Source: Fusobacterium varium (GTDB taxonomy: Bacteria > Fusobacteriota > Fusobacteriia > Fusobacteriales > Fusobacteriaceae). From it: 64,000 nucleotides of DNA. The DNA lies in assembly GCA_021531615.1 (NCBI GenBank), contig JADYUE010000008.1, positions 1-64,000 on the forward strand. The letters are read 5' to 3'. Positions 51,735 through 61,159 of the stretch are shown here, in pieces (the stretch's first letter is position 1; the number at the start of each line of letters is the position of its first letter). A program made the translations under genes and the position numbers. Below the pieces are notes generated by a model. The model was not told the DNA's origin, did no database searches, and saw only the letters and a list, made by a program, of their open reading frames with translations.

Positions 51735-52679
51735 TTAGAAGTTATGTGTAAATCCTAACATTACCATATCATAGTAATAGTTTTTATTTACAAAAGCTAA
51801 ATATCTAAGATTTACCAAGAAATCCTCTTGTAAGTAATAACCAATTCCAGCACTTAATACTCCAGTATCTCTTCCAGTTTCAAGAATTTTAATTTTTCCA
51901 TCTCTAGTTCTAAGATCTGCTCTATCACTGAAATCATAATTCCATTCAGCACTACCATTTAAAAGCCACTTATCAGATATTTCACTATAATAACTTACAC
52001 CTAAGTTACCACTTCCAACTCTATCATTATTATCTAAAATATCTCCATGCCCCTTAGTAGTATATTGATTCCAATTAACTCCAATATGTGGATATAGAAT
52101 ATTCTTCTCATTGATATCAAAAAAATACCCTGCCTCTGCTCCCAATGAATAGTTTTTACTTCTATATATTATATTAGATATATTGTTACTACTTAATATA
52201 TTTTTCCCCTCATCATAACCAGCTTTTCCTATAAATAGAAAATCATTGTAGTTATAAGCTAGATAGGCATTAAGTCCATATGTTCTAACCTTTTGATCAC
52301 TGTCATTGCTATCTTTATAATCAACTTTAGATTTTATATATCCAAGGCTCATACCAGTTATCATATTGGGATTTGATAGAAATGTACTATTAGTTCCAGT
52401 TAAAAATCCCTTTGTTTTACTAGAGTAATCTGTATTATAATTATCTCTATCATAGTTAGATTTCAGTTCTCCAATCCCCTCTATATATTGGCTACTACCA
52501 CTATAACCTCTTCTATTTAATTTTTTAAATATTATGCTCTCTCTAAATTGCTCTGTTCCTCTATGTGTAATAATCTTGCTATTAATTTCAGCTAGATTAT
52601 TTTGTAGATTATCTCTATTAGCCAATGTTGGTATAGAAATAGCTACTAAAGCAAGAACAGTTAAAATTCCTTTTTTCAT
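51735..52679 (-). CDS. Outer-membrane beta-barrel protein (autotransporter-barrel type)
   Basis: A 314-residue protein. The signal peptide (MKKGILTVLALVAISIPTLA) is followed by about 60 residues. Repeated amphipathic strands (SLGYIKSKVDYKD, YGLNAYLAYNYNDF, NYSLGAEAGYFFD) come next. The last residues GFTHNF end in aromatic Phe, as outer-membrane barrels require. The barrel resembles the autotransporter C-terminal domain, but there is no long passenger, so it is a stand-alone barrel or short remnant. Supports a diderm host. GGAGG site at the ATG. Confidence 0.8.
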   Translation of the reverse strand: MKKGILTVLALVAISIPTLANRDNLQNNLAEINSKIITHRGTEQFRESIIFKKLNRRGYSGSSQYIEGIGELKSNYDRDNYNTDYSSKTKGFLTGTNSTFLSNPNMITGMSLGYIKSKVDYKDSNDSDQKVRTYGLNAYLAYNYNDFLFIGKAGYDEGKNILSSNNISNIIYRSKNYSLGAEAGYFFDINEKNILYPHIGVNWNQYTTKGHGDILDNNDRVGSGNLGVSYYSEISDKWLLNGSAEWNYDFSDRADLRTRDGKIKILETGRDTGVLSAGIGYYLQEDFLVNLRYLAFVNKNYYYDMVMLGFTHNF

Positions 52680-52691
52680 CTCTCCTCCTAA

Positions 52692-53411
52692 TTATCTTCT
52701 TTTCTTTCCAAAGATTCTTAATAGATATAGGAATAGATTGATAAAATCAAGGTAAAGATTTAAAGCTCCAATAATTCCTATTTTTTCAATAACTTCTCTA
52801 TCTCCACCAGCAATATTATAAGCTAGACGTTTAATTCTATTTACATCATAAGCTATAAGAGCTGAGAATATAACTATACCTAATATAGTTCCAGCCCAAT
52901 AAAGCATTGGTGCTTTTATAAAGAAGTTAATTAGTGACATTATAATAATAGAGATAAGTCCAGTCATCAAATATTTTCCATAGTGGCTTAAATCTTCTGA
53001 AGTAGTATATCCATATACTGCTATTACAACAAACATTACAAGAGCAACACCTAAAGTATATAGTATACTTATAGGATCAAATACAAATGCAAGGCTACTG
53101 AATAAAATACCATTCATAAGTGAATAGATAAAAAACATAAGTCTAGCTGTTCCAGATGACATCTTGTTTATACCTAAACTTAAGAAAAATACAAGTCCTA
53201 ATTCAGCAAAAGTTATTATCTTAAAGTAAGGTACAATAGTGTAAAGTAAACTTTGATTAAAGAAAAATACATAAGCTGGAACTGCTGTTGTAATCAATAT
53301 CCCAACTATCATATTAAGAAATACCTTTCTTAAAAAACCATTTGTTACCTCTGCACGATCTACAAAATTTCCATATTCATCTCTTTGTTCATTTAAATCA
53401 TATTCATTCAT
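52692..53411 (-). CDS. Bax inhibitor-1 / YccA-family membrane protein
   Basis: A 239-residue protein with seven hydrophobic helices after a 20-residue acidic cytosolic start. The C-terminal signature ALNLYLDFINLFLYLLRIFG and the IAYDVNRIKRLA segment belong to BI-1/YccA/YbhL. Bacterial members act as pH-gated calcium leak channels or FtsH modulators by family knowledge. Ends with a basic KKRR. Lies 12 bp upstream of the barrel gene, so it may be in the same transcript. Confidence 0.9.
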   Translation of the reverse strand: MNEYDLNEQRDEYGNFVDRAEVTNGFLRKVFLNMIVGILITTAVPAYVFFFNQSLLYTIVPYFKIITFAELGLVFFLSLGINKMSSGTARLMFFIYSLMNGILFSSLAFVFDPISILYTLGVALVMFVVIAVYGYTTSEDLSHYGKYLMTGLISIIIMSLINFFIKAPMLYWAGTILGIVIFSALIAYDVNRIKRLAYNIAGGDREVIEKIGIIGALNLYLDFINLFLYLLRIFGKKRR

Positions 53412-53525
53412 AGTAATACCTCCTAAAGTATATAAAATTTAAAAGAACTTGAAATAAATTTTGTAAATATAATTACTAAAACTATATAATCTATCTACAA
53501 AAATTTATTTTTCAAATCCTTATAA

Positions 53526-55124
53526 TTATAGACAAGTTTTAGTAAAGCTTAGATCTACTACCTTAATTCCATCTACTGCTGCACTCATTATTCCACCAGC
53601 ATATCCTGCCCCTTCTCCTATAGGGAAAAACCCTCTAACATTTATAGACTCTCCTTTTATATCTCTAACTATCTTAACAGGAGCAGAGGTTCTAGTTTCT
53701 GGAGCAATTAGATTAACCCTATTAGAGATAAAGTAACTATTTTTACCCCAATTTTCAAAAGCAGCTTTCATATTATTAGTTATAAATTGAGGGAAAAGCT
53801 TATTTATATCATATGAGTTCATCTTCATATCATAACTACTTTCTATCTCTGATTTTGTCTCTCTATTACTCATAAAGTCCATTACATTTTGATATACTGC
53901 TCCATAGTTGTTTCCAATCTCAAAAGTTTTTCTTTCAAGCTTTTCTTGGAATTTCATACCAGAGAACAGCTCCTCACCAAATTCATTTTCCTTTATCCCT
54001 ACAACAATAGCAGAGTTTGAAAATCTACCATCTCTTTGAGAATAACTCATACCATTTACCAATGTCCCACCAGTTTCAGATGCAGCATTTACAACTACAC
54101 CCCCTGGGCACATACAGAAAGAAAATACTCCTCTATCCTCTTTTCTATTATTATATGTTACACTATATGTAGCAGCTCCTAATAGAGGATTTCCAGCAAA
54201 TTTACCATATTGCATCTTATCAATATCCTCTCTAAGATGCTCAATTCTAACTCCAACAGCGAAAGGTTTATTTTCCATATGTACACCTTTTACCTGTAAC
54301 ATTCTATAAGTATCTCTTGAAGAGTGCCCTATAGCTAAAATTACAGAGTCCACTGAATAATATTCTCTCTCTTTTAAACCTCTAAGAATATCAATTCCTA
54401 TAACTTTTCCATCTTTTATATGTAGATTTTCCATTTTACTATTAAAATAGAATTTTCCACCCATACTCTTTATTTTTTCTCTTAGATTTTTAACTACAAC
54501 TTTTAATACATCAGTTCCTATATGTGGCTTATAATCCCACATAATATTTTCTTGAGCTCCACAAGCTACCAACTCTCTAAATACCTTATCTATATACTCA
54601 CTTTTTATTCTAGTATTTAGTTTACCATCAGAGTATGTTCCTGCTCCCCCCTCACCAAATTGCACATTTGATTCTGAATTAAGAGCTTTCAGATCTGAGA
54701 TATCAGAGGAGTTTATAAAGTTATTTGTTGTAATATCTCTCTTATCTACCTCTTCTCCCCTTTCAAATACTAATGGAATATATCCATATTCAGCTAATCT
54801 AAGAGCTGCAAAAAGTCCTGCTGGTCCTGCTCCTATAACAGCTACCTCTTTTTTATTAAAAAGTGGCTCACGTTTTGGAATCTCCTTTTCCTTTGCAATA
54901 GTTACATCTTTTAATTTAGATAGATCAATATCATTTTTTAAAACAACCTCTATTGAATAGATAAACTTAATATCATTTTTCTTTCTACTATCAATAGAAC
55001 GTTTATTCCAAATGATTCTCTCTATATTCTCTTTTTTTATACCTCTTTTACCTATCTCTTTTATTAACTCTTTATCTTGATTTTTTTCTAAAGAGATAAT
55101 TATATTATTTATATTTACTTTCAT
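53526..55124 (-). CDS. FAD-dependent oxidoreductase (COG2509-like)
   Basis: A 532-residue flavoprotein. An N-terminal 90-residue alpha/beta domain precedes the dinucleotide motif AVIGAGPAGLFAALRLAEYG (about residues 95-115). EGGAGTYSDGKLNTR, LAIGHSSRDTY and FCMCPGGVVVNAASE are recognisable family patches. The C-terminal FFPIGEGAGYAGGIMSAAVDG closes the FAD site. Members are annotated as FAD-dependent dehydrogenases of unknown substrate. Single gene. Confidence 0.85.
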   Translation of the reverse strand: MKVNINNIIISLEKNQDKELIKEIGKRGIKKENIERIIWNKRSIDSRKKNDIKFIYSIEVVLKNDIDLSKLKDVTIAKEKEIPKREPLFNKKEVAVIGAGPAGLFAALRLAEYGYIPLVFERGEEVDKRDITTNNFINSSDISDLKALNSESNVQFGEGGAGTYSDGKLNTRIKSEYIDKVFRELVACGAQENIMWDYKPHIGTDVLKVVVKNLREKIKSMGGKFYFNSKMENLHIKDGKVIGIDILRGLKEREYYSVDSVILAIGHSSRDTYRMLQVKGVHMENKPFAVGVRIEHLREDIDKMQYGKFAGNPLLGAATYSVTYNNRKEDRGVFSFCMCPGGVVVNAASETGGTLVNGMSYSQRDGRFSNSAIVVGIKENEFGEELFSGMKFQEKLERKTFEIGNNYGAVYQNVMDFMSNRETKSEIESSYDMKMNSYDINKLFPQFITNNMKAAFENWGKNSYFISNRVNLIAPETRTSAPVKIVRDIKGESINVRGFFPIGEGAGYAGGIMSAAVDGIKVVDLSFTKTCL

Positions 55125-55257
55125 TACTCACCTCTTAACAGATTATAGCATAAAAAATAATCTCTATCAATTATCTCTATAATTAAGTTTATTTTTTATT
55201 TTAAATTTACTTGTTAATTTTTTAAATATTTTATCTAATAGGAGAAAAGGATAATAA

Positions 55258-55294
55258 AAAAGGTTATTACATGTAAAAAGTGTAATAACCTAAT
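55258..55294 (-). terminator. Terminator of the peptide-transport locus
   Basis: Minus-strand AGGTTATTACAC pairs with GTAATAACCTTTTTT. Confidence 0.8.
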
Positions 55295-55299
55295 AATCA

Positions 55300-56241
55300 T
55301 TATTTATCTAATTTTCCATATGCAACTAAAGGATCATCTTTAGGAATAGCTAAACTAATTGTTTGATATAAAATAATTCCATCAAATTCTGCTTTAAAAG
55401 TGTAAAGTTCATTACCAAAACAATCTTTAATCTCTCCTAAAATATCACCTTTTTTTATAAAATCTCCAGCTTTAAATTTAGGATACCAATATCCATCACA
55501 AGGAGATTCAAGATATTTAGCCTCTATTATCTCTTTTTGTTCTATTTTTTCTAAAGAATCATATTTTATAATCTCTAAATAAGATAAAAACTCTTTTAAA
55601 CATTTTTTATATTTAATAAGATTTTCATTTTTTATATTTCCATTTCCTCCCAACTCTATAAGCAAAGCTGGAATTCCTTGGATAGCAGCTGAGTTATAAG
55701 CACCAGTACTTGCCTTTGATCTAACTCTTATAGGAAGAGAAATATTAGATGCAACTTCATGGGAAAAATCTATAATCTCCCTTTCTCCTATTCCTGGAGC
55801 ATAAATAAAAGGCATAACCTCTTCAAATAGATCTCCACCATGAACATCAATAAAAAAATCTAATTGAGGATAAAGATATTTTGAAAAAGTAAAAGCTATC
55901 TTCTCAGATATAGTTCCATTTTCATCTCCAGGAAAAACTCTATTTAAATTTTTACTATCTTCTGGAACTATTCTTGAAACTCTTTTAAAAAAACCAGAAT
56001 AATTTATTGTATGTAAAATTATTAAAATTCCATTTATATTTTCTGGAGTAAATTCATTTGCTAAATCAATAGCAGCTTGAATACTTGTATATTCACAATT
56101 ATGGATCCCAGCAGATATACAAATAGTTTTTCCTTTATTCTTTCCATAAATAACAGTAACAGGAATATTATAGTTATCTATCTTCCAAAAACCAGAATAC
56201 TTTTCTCCCACATTACAAGTAATATTTCCTAGTTTAAACAT
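55300..56241 (-). CDS. AstE/aspartoacylase-family zinc deacylase
   Basis: A 313-residue M14-like hydrolase. Zinc ligands lie in SAGIHNCEYTSIQ (HxxE) and FIDVHGGDLFEE (His). The C-terminal beta domain has FKAGDFIKKGDILGEI, a lipoyl-like hammerhead. The family removes succinyl or acetyl groups from amino acids, or acts on small amidated peptides. Translationally coupled to the ABC ATPase (13-bp overlap), suggesting that it processes the imported ligand. ATG 56241 follows GGAGG; the longer reading has no ribosome site. Confidence 0.82.
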   Translation of the reverse strand: MFKLGNITCNVGEKYSGFWKIDNYNIPVTVIYGKNKGKTICISAGIHNCEYTSIQAAIDLANEFTPENINGILIILHTINYSGFFKRVSRIVPEDSKNLNRVFPGDENGTISEKIAFTFSKYLYPQLDFFIDVHGGDLFEEVMPFIYAPGIGEREIIDFSHEVASNISLPIRVRSKASTGAYNSAAIQGIPALLIELGGNGNIKNENLIKYKKCLKEFLSYLEIIKYDSLEKIEQKEIIEAKYLESPCDGYWYPKFKAGDFIKKGDILGEIKDCFGNELYTFKAEFDGIILYQTISLAIPKDDPLVAYGKLDK

Positions 56242-57215
56242 TCTTCCTCCTTTTTTTCTATCAAATGACATGCTACCTTATGATTTACCTCAATCTCTTT
56301 TAATAGTGGTTTCTCATTTTTACAAATTTCCATAGCATATTCACATCTATTTACAAAAGGACAACCTTTTGGAACATCTAGAGGGCTGGGAACATCTCCA
56401 GATAATAATTTTACCTTATTTTCAGAAAATGTATTTAAAGTAAATACTGCATTTAAAAGAGCTTTTGTATATGGATGAAATGCTATATCTTGCATTTTAT
56501 CTGAATCCATCACTTCAACAACATTCCCTAAATACATAACAGCAATCTCTTGAGAGAAAGACTTAACTAACATTAAATCATGGCAAATAAATAGAATACT
56601 TAAATTCTTTTCCTTTTGAAGTTTTCTTAAAAGTTTTATAATACTACTTTGAACAGAAACATCTAAGGCAGATGTAGCTTCATCACAAATTAATATTTCT
56701 GGTTCTAAAGATATTGCTCTAGCTATTCCTATTCTTTGAAGTTGTCCTCCACTTAAATTATGCGGATATAATTCTAAATATTCTTCAGATAGTTCAACCA
56801 TATTTAATAGTTCTTTAGCTTTTTCATATTTTAATTTTTTATCTAACAACCCATAGTTTAGAAGTGGCTCTGTTAAAATATCTATTATTTTCATTTTAGG
56901 ATTAAAGGCAGACATTGCATCTTGAAATATCATTTGAATATTTTTTCTATTTAACCATATCTCATGTTTGTTAAATTTAGATATATCTTGATTTTTATAA
57001 ACAATACTTCCAGATGTAATATTTTCAAGGTGCATAATCATTCTTACAAAAGTTGATTTTCCACATCCACTCTCTCCTACAATACCGAAACATTTTCCTT
57101 TTTTCAAATCTATATTAACTTTGTCACAAGCTGTTAAAGATCTATTATTTGGAGTTTTAAATATTTTAGTTACATCTTTAGCTTGTAAAATTATATCTTT
57201 ATTATTAGATTCCAT
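56229..57215 (-). CDS. Peptide/nickel ABC transporter ATPase (OppF/DppF type)
   Basis: A 328-residue ATPase. Walker A GIVGESGCGKST, signature LSGGQLQRIGIARA and Walker B ILICDEATSALD are intact. The C-terminal oligopeptide-transporter extension (DVPKGCPFVNRCEYAMEICK) may hold an iron-sulfur centre. It overlaps the partner ATPase by 11 bp. The cognate permeases are broken or missing here (see 57996-58822), so it may be unproductive or serve another transporter. Start ATG 57215 chosen by ribosome-site spacing. Confidence 0.9.
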   Translation of the reverse strand: MESNNKDIILQAKDVTKIFKTPNNRSLTACDKVNIDLKKGKCFGIVGESGCGKSTFVRMIMHLENITSGSIVYKNQDISKFNKHEIWLNRKNIQMIFQDAMSAFNPKMKIIDILTEPLLNYGLLDKKLKYEKAKELLNMVELSEEYLELYPHNLSGGQLQRIGIARAISLEPEILICDEATSALDVSVQSSIIKLLRKLQKEKNLSILFICHDLMLVKSFSQEIAVMYLGNVVEVMDSDKMQDIAFHPYTKALLNAVFTLNTFSENKVKLLSGDVPSPLDVPKGCPFVNRCEYAMEICKNEKPLLKEIEVNHKVACHLIEKKEEECLN

Positions 57216-57984
57216 ATTTTTCTTCAACTCCTGGAACAGAATTTAACAGTATTTTTGTATAATCGCTTTTAGGTGAGTTTATAATCTCTTGAGGTGTTCC
57301 CTGTTCTAAAACATCTCCTTTTTTCATCACTATAATTCTATCTGACATATAAGCAGCAACTCCTAAATTATGTGTCACTATAAGAATAGTTGTACCATAG
57401 TTTTTTCTTAAATTCAAAAGTTCCTCTACTATTTGAGCTTGAGTAGTTACATCAAGGGCACTAGTAGGCTCATCAGCTAAAAGAACTTTAGGATTAAAGG
57501 TCATAGCTATTGCAATTCCCACTCTCTGACACATTCCCCCACTTAATTGGTGGGGATAGCTGTTCATTACATTTTCAGGAGTTGGAAGATTCATCTTTTT
57601 TAACATTAATATAGCTTTTTCCTTAGCTTCTTCTTTTGATAAATTTGAATGTTCTTGGATATACTCAATAAATTGAACACCTATTTTTCTAATTGGATTT
57701 AATGTATTTCTACTATCTTGAAAGATCATAGTTATATCTTTTCCATGTTTATTTTTTAAATTAGAATTATTTAAGATCTCTTCATTTTCAAAAAGAATAC
57801 TTCCACTTAAAATTTTACTATTTTTATTTAAAGCTCCAATAATACTTTTTATTACAGTAGTTTTTCCACTTCCACTCTCTCCGACTATTCCTATTATTTC
57901 ACCTTTTTTTACTGAAAGATTAAAGTTATTTACTACTGGTACTTTATTGCCATATTGAATAGTTAAATTAGTAATATTTAACAT
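57205..57984 (-). CDS. Peptide/nickel ABC transporter ATPase (OppD/DppD type)
   Basis: A 259-residue ATPase with intact Walker A (GIVGESGSGKTT), signature (LSGGMCQRVGIAIA) and Walker B (VLLADEPTSALD). It is shorter than usual OppD (about 320) because it lacks the C-terminal peptide-transporter extension, ending soon after SVPGVEEKYGI. Pairs with the following OppF-like ATPase. Confidence 0.9.
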   Translation of the reverse strand: MLNITNLTIQYGNKVPVVNNFNLSVKKGEIIGIVGESGSGKTTVIKSIIGALNKNSKILSGSILFENEEILNNSNLKNKHGKDITMIFQDSRNTLNPIRKIGVQFIEYIQEHSNLSKEEAKEKAILMLKKMNLPTPENVMNSYPHQLSGGMCQRVGIAIAMTFNPKVLLADEPTSALDVTTQAQIVEELLNLRKNYGTTILIVTHNLGVAAYMSDRIIVMKKGDVLEQGTPQEIINSPKSDYTKILLNSVPGVEEKYGI

Positions 57985-57995
57985 AAATTTATCTC

Positions 57996-58482
57996 CTATT
58001 TTATATTTGTTTTATTTGTTATCCAATAGTAATCAGTTGGAAACATAACTGCATTTTCTATATTTTTAGTTGTTATTAAATATGTAGTTTCATATCCAAA
58101 GAATATAGTAGGGATATCATTCATTATTAATTGTTGAATCTCTATCATCATATCTTTTCTTTTTTCTTCATCAAATTCAGAGGCAAGCTTATCTAATAAT
58201 TCATCAACTTTTTCATTTTTATATCCTGTTTGGTTAGTAGCTGATTTGCTATACCAGTTTTCACGTAGATATTTTTCAGGATCTCCAGTATTAGCTACAA
58301 GAACATTCCAAATAAGAAGATCAAATTTTCCTGAATCTCTTAAATCCAATAGTGTTTCATAACTAACAGTATTTATTTTCACATTGATTCCAACTTCTTT
58401 AAGGCTTATTTGAGCAGCTTGAGCATAGATTTTTAACTCTTCTCTACTTGTATATATTACAAAATTTAACTCTAATTTTTTT
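57996..58482 (-). pseudogene. 3' fragment of a peptide-binding protein gene
   Basis: Reading from GKKLELNFVIYTSREELKIY through the ORF ending TNKTNIK gives about 160 residues matching the C-terminal lobe of SBP_bac_5 (OppA/DppA) proteins (GDPEKYLRENWYSKSATNQT, MMIEIQQLIMNDIPTIFFGY). The first two thirds, including signal peptide and lipobox, are absent. It is joined out of frame to a truncated permease at about 58482-58495. Any product from the internal ATG at 58382 would lack export signals. Confidence 0.85.
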
Positions 58483-58822
58483 CCATCATTAAAACCAATG
58501 ATGAAAGAGTTAATTTTAATGTTGTAATAAAGCTACTAAATAATTTTGTTGCAACAGGTACTTTCATTGAATAAGAGTAACCTAAATCGCCTTTGCAAAA
58601 TTTTAACAGCCAATTTCCATATTGAATTAAAAAAGGTTTGTCTAATCCTAATTCAGCTCTAGTTTTTGCTAACAATTCTGGAGTTGGAATATTTCCACAC
58701 TCAGTGAGCATTATTTCAGCTGGATCTCCAGGAGAAAGATAGATAAGACTAAAAGTAAAAAAACTTATTCCAAATAACACAATCAGTATTTGGAGCATCC
58801 TGTTGAGAAACTGACTTTTCAT
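58472..58822 (-). pseudogene. 5' fragment of DppB-type permease gene
   Basis: A 116-residue ORF starting MKSQFLNRMLQILIVLFGISFF. The family motif SPGDPAEIML and LGLDKPFLIQYGNWLLKFCKGDLGYS show the N-terminal third of a peptide ABC permease. After TLKLTLSSL the sequence switches to the binding-protein gene in another frame and stops (VLMMEKN). The transport core (EAA loop, remaining helices) and the DppC partner are lost. Confidence 0.88.
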
Positions 58823-58898
58823 AAAACTTTCCTCAAAATCTTTATACTTTAGATTTTGATAAAAATTTCTTTCTCAACACTATTTAGCAAAGAGCATA

Positions 58899-58944
58899 AA
58901 AAAATACACCCTTAACCTTAAGATAAGATTTTAGGTGTAATTTT
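58899..58944 (-). terminator. Terminator of second MATE gene
   Basis: Minus-strand AATTACACCTAAAATCTTAT pairs with the matching TAAGGTTAAGGGTGTATTTTTTT. Confidence 0.75.
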
Positions 58945-58945
58945 C

Positions 58946-60262
58946 TTAAAATATATCCCCTTTTCTTTTTAAAATCAATCCACAAAGGAAAGTCATAAAA
59001 TCAGAGAAAGGAAAAGCTAACCAAACTCCATTTTCTCCCAATAGAGGTGGCAAAATCAAAAGACCTAATATAACAAAAACTGTACTTCTTAAAACTGAAA
59101 GTATATTAGCTGCCTTTGCTTTATCTTTTGACTGTAAAAATGATATATCAACAAAGTTTGCTCCAACAAAGATTATAGCACATGAATATAAACTCAATCC
59201 ATGCCATGCCATTTTAACAAGTTCTCCATCTTCACTAAACAGCTTAATAACACTATCTCCAAAGAAGTTTACCCATATTAATATGATAATAGCTATAACA
59301 AAGGCTACTATATGCCCAATCTTGTAAGTTTCCTTAACCCTATCAAATTTTTGTTCTCCATAGTTGTAACTTACTATTGGTTGAATACCTTGTCCAAGCC
59401 CATTGTATAACATTCTAAATATATAGAACACATAGCCAGCAATACAGAAAGCTGAAACTCCCATCTCTCCACTATATTTCATAAATGAGATATTAAATAG
59501 TATTGTGATCAATGCCACAGCAAACTCCATAATAAATGATGGAAATCCTATGCTCCATATCTTTTTCAAAGTTTCAAATTTTATTCTATTTTCAAAATAG
59601 AATTTAAATCTTGAACCAGGTTTTAAAAAGTAGTGTATTAAAAATAGCATAGAGGCAAATTGCCCTATTCCAGTTGCCACAGCAGCACCAAATATTCCCC
59701 ATTCAAATTTCATTATAAAGAGCCAATCTAAAAATATATTTGTAATTGCACCAATTACCATTGATAAAAAAGCATAAGTAGGGGATTTATCATTTCTTAC
59801 TACTGCATTAAGTGAATTGGAAATCATTAGAAATCCCAGTGCAAAGGTACAAGGGTACATATATTTTTTTACTATAGGCATAAGGTTATCATTAGCCCCC
59901 ATAAGATATATTATCTTCTCATTAAAAACAAGTACTGCTAAAAGTATCAAAAGATAAGCAGTGACATTTAATATGATAATATATGAAAAGCATCTGTTAC
60001 AATGCTCTTTATCTTTAGGATTTAAAGATATAAGAGTTGCTCCCCCTATTCCAAACATAAGGCTAAGAGCAGCACCAAAATTTATAATTGGATAGCCGAG
60101 ATTTAAAGCTGCCAATCCCTCTGCTCCCACACCTCGACCAACAAACACACCATCTACAATAGCATATAGAGCAGTAACTATCATTCCAGTAACAGCAGGA
60201 ATAGAAAAATTTAAAAATAATTTAGTAATAGAATCCTTTCCCAAACTAATACTTTTAGCCAT
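58946..60262 (-). CDS. MATE-family efflux transporter, second copy
   Basis: A 438-residue, 12-helix protein. ISLGKDSITKLFLNFSIPAVTGMIVTALYAIVDGVFVG opens it in the DinF/NorM-like MATE manner; the second-half repeat has GQGIQPIVSYNYGEQKFDRV. Distinct in sequence from the MATE at 26661, so not a recent duplicate. ATG 60262 follows AAAGGAG; the upstream in-frame ATG has no site. Substrate unknown. Confidence 0.92.
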   Translation of the reverse strand: MAKSISLGKDSITKLFLNFSIPAVTGMIVTALYAIVDGVFVGRGVGAEGLAALNLGYPIINFGAALSLMFGIGGATLISLNPKDKEHCNRCFSYIIILNVTAYLLILLAVLVFNEKIIYLMGANDNLMPIVKKYMYPCTFALGFLMISNSLNAVVRNDKSPTYAFLSMVIGAITNIFLDWLFIMKFEWGIFGAAVATGIGQFASMLFLIHYFLKPGSRFKFYFENRIKFETLKKIWSIGFPSFIMEFAVALITILFNISFMKYSGEMGVSAFCIAGYVFYIFRMLYNGLGQGIQPIVSYNYGEQKFDRVKETYKIGHIVAFVIAIIILIWVNFFGDSVIKLFSEDGELVKMAWHGLSLYSCAIIFVGANFVDISFLQSKDKAKAANILSVLRSTVFVILGLLILPPLLGENGVWLAFPFSDFMTFLCGLILKRKGDIF

Positions 60263-60338
60263 TATATTCTCCTTTTTATTAAAATTTTTCAATTAAAAAA
60301 ATGTCAAAAAGAGAAACCTCTTTCTAACATTTTTTATT

Positions 60339-60364
60339 TTAGGGATACCGAAGTATCCCTTTAT
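60339..60364 (-). terminator. UUCG-loop terminator of META lipoprotein gene
   Basis: Minus-strand AGGGATAC-TTCG-GTATCCCT is a perfect hairpin with the very stable UUCG tetraloop, 3' of the stop codon. A second hairpin (AATGT/ACATT) follows. Confidence 0.75.
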
Positions 60365-60396
60365 TATTATATTACAATTTAACTATCTAAAATCTT

Positions 60397-60792
60397 TTAT
60401 TTTGCTTCAAATATAAGTTCTTGATTATCTTTAGTTGTAATTATAATTTTATTATCTTCCATTTGAATTTTATCAGCTTCACTTAAAAGTTGTAGATATT
60501 CCATTTCAGCTGCCATTTTATCTTGTGGTCCAGCCATCATAGTAGATGCTACATTACTTACATCAAGATCTTCACCATTGATTACAGCTCCACCAAAATA
60601 TCTATTTACACCTGAGAATCCAAATACTTTACCATCTTCAAAGGCAATTGTAATATCAGCATTTTGGTATTTATTAGTTAAATGATATTCTTGAGGTGCT
60701 TTTTCAGCTACTGCTTCCTTTTTTTCTTCTACTGAACTACAACCTACTAATAAAGTTCCTGCTGCTATAAGTGTCATTAATTTTTTGTACAT
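60397..60792 (-). CDS. META-domain (HslJ-like) lipoprotein
   Basis: A 131-residue lipoprotein. Signal with lipobox TLLVGCSS (Cys near residue 18), charged linker, then META domain. NADITIAFEDGKVFGFSGVNRYFGG and MMAGPQDKMAAEMEYLQLL match the HslJ pattern of strand, GxxGCN-like turn and MxxT helix. Expected on the inner face of the outer membrane; role in stress tolerance by family only. ATG 60792 follows GGAGGGA. Confidence 0.82.
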   Translation of the reverse strand: MYKKLMTLIAAGTLLVGCSSVEEKKEAVAEKAPQEYHLTNKYQNADITIAFEDGKVFGFSGVNRYFGGAVINGEDLDVSNVASTMMAGPQDKMAAEMEYLQLLSEADKIQMEDNKIIITTKDNQELIFEAK

Positions 60793-60871
60793 TAACAATC
60801 CCTCCTAATTATTTAAAATAGTCTTGTCTACACTCTAACATTTTTTTTTAATTAAAGCAACCCTTATTTTA

Positions 60872-61147
60872 CTATTTTAAATACTTTTTCTTTACCACTA
60901 AATCGTCTTTTCCCTCTCCTAATCTAAACTCATCATATAATTCGTCATCATCATCTACATATACAGTAGCATCAATAACATCACCTTTTCTAATCTTTAA
61001 TTTAGAAAAATCTCTGATATCTCTAACTACATACTCCTCTTCCCATTTAGAACAGTAAACAACTAAATCACCTTTTAATTTTTTAGCAGTTTTAATAAAT
61101 GATTTTATTACCTCATCAAGAGTTATTTTACTAACTTCATAAGCCAT
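60872..61147 (-). CDS. Small acidic/basic protein of unknown function
   Basis: A 91-residue soluble protein. KLKGDLVVYCSKWEEEYVVRDIRDF suggests beta strands and KIRKGDVIDATVYVDDDDELYDEF an acidic loop, then a basic VKKKYLK end. No family recognised; fold could be a small beta barrel. ATG 61147 follows AGAGGTG; it starts 12 bp after the PHP phosphatase gene, so they are likely co-transcribed. Confidence 0.65.
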   Translation of the reverse strand: MAYEVSKITLDEVIKSFIKTAKKLKGDLVVYCSKWEEEYVVRDIRDFSKLKIRKGDVIDATVYVDDDDELYDEFRLGEGKDDLVVKKKYLK

Positions 61148-61159
61148 AATTTTCACCTC

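Noticed and set aside
26661-60262. The two MATE genes as a recent duplication bracketing the island
   Set aside because: The proteins differ along their whole length and lie in opposite orientation far from the island's right border.
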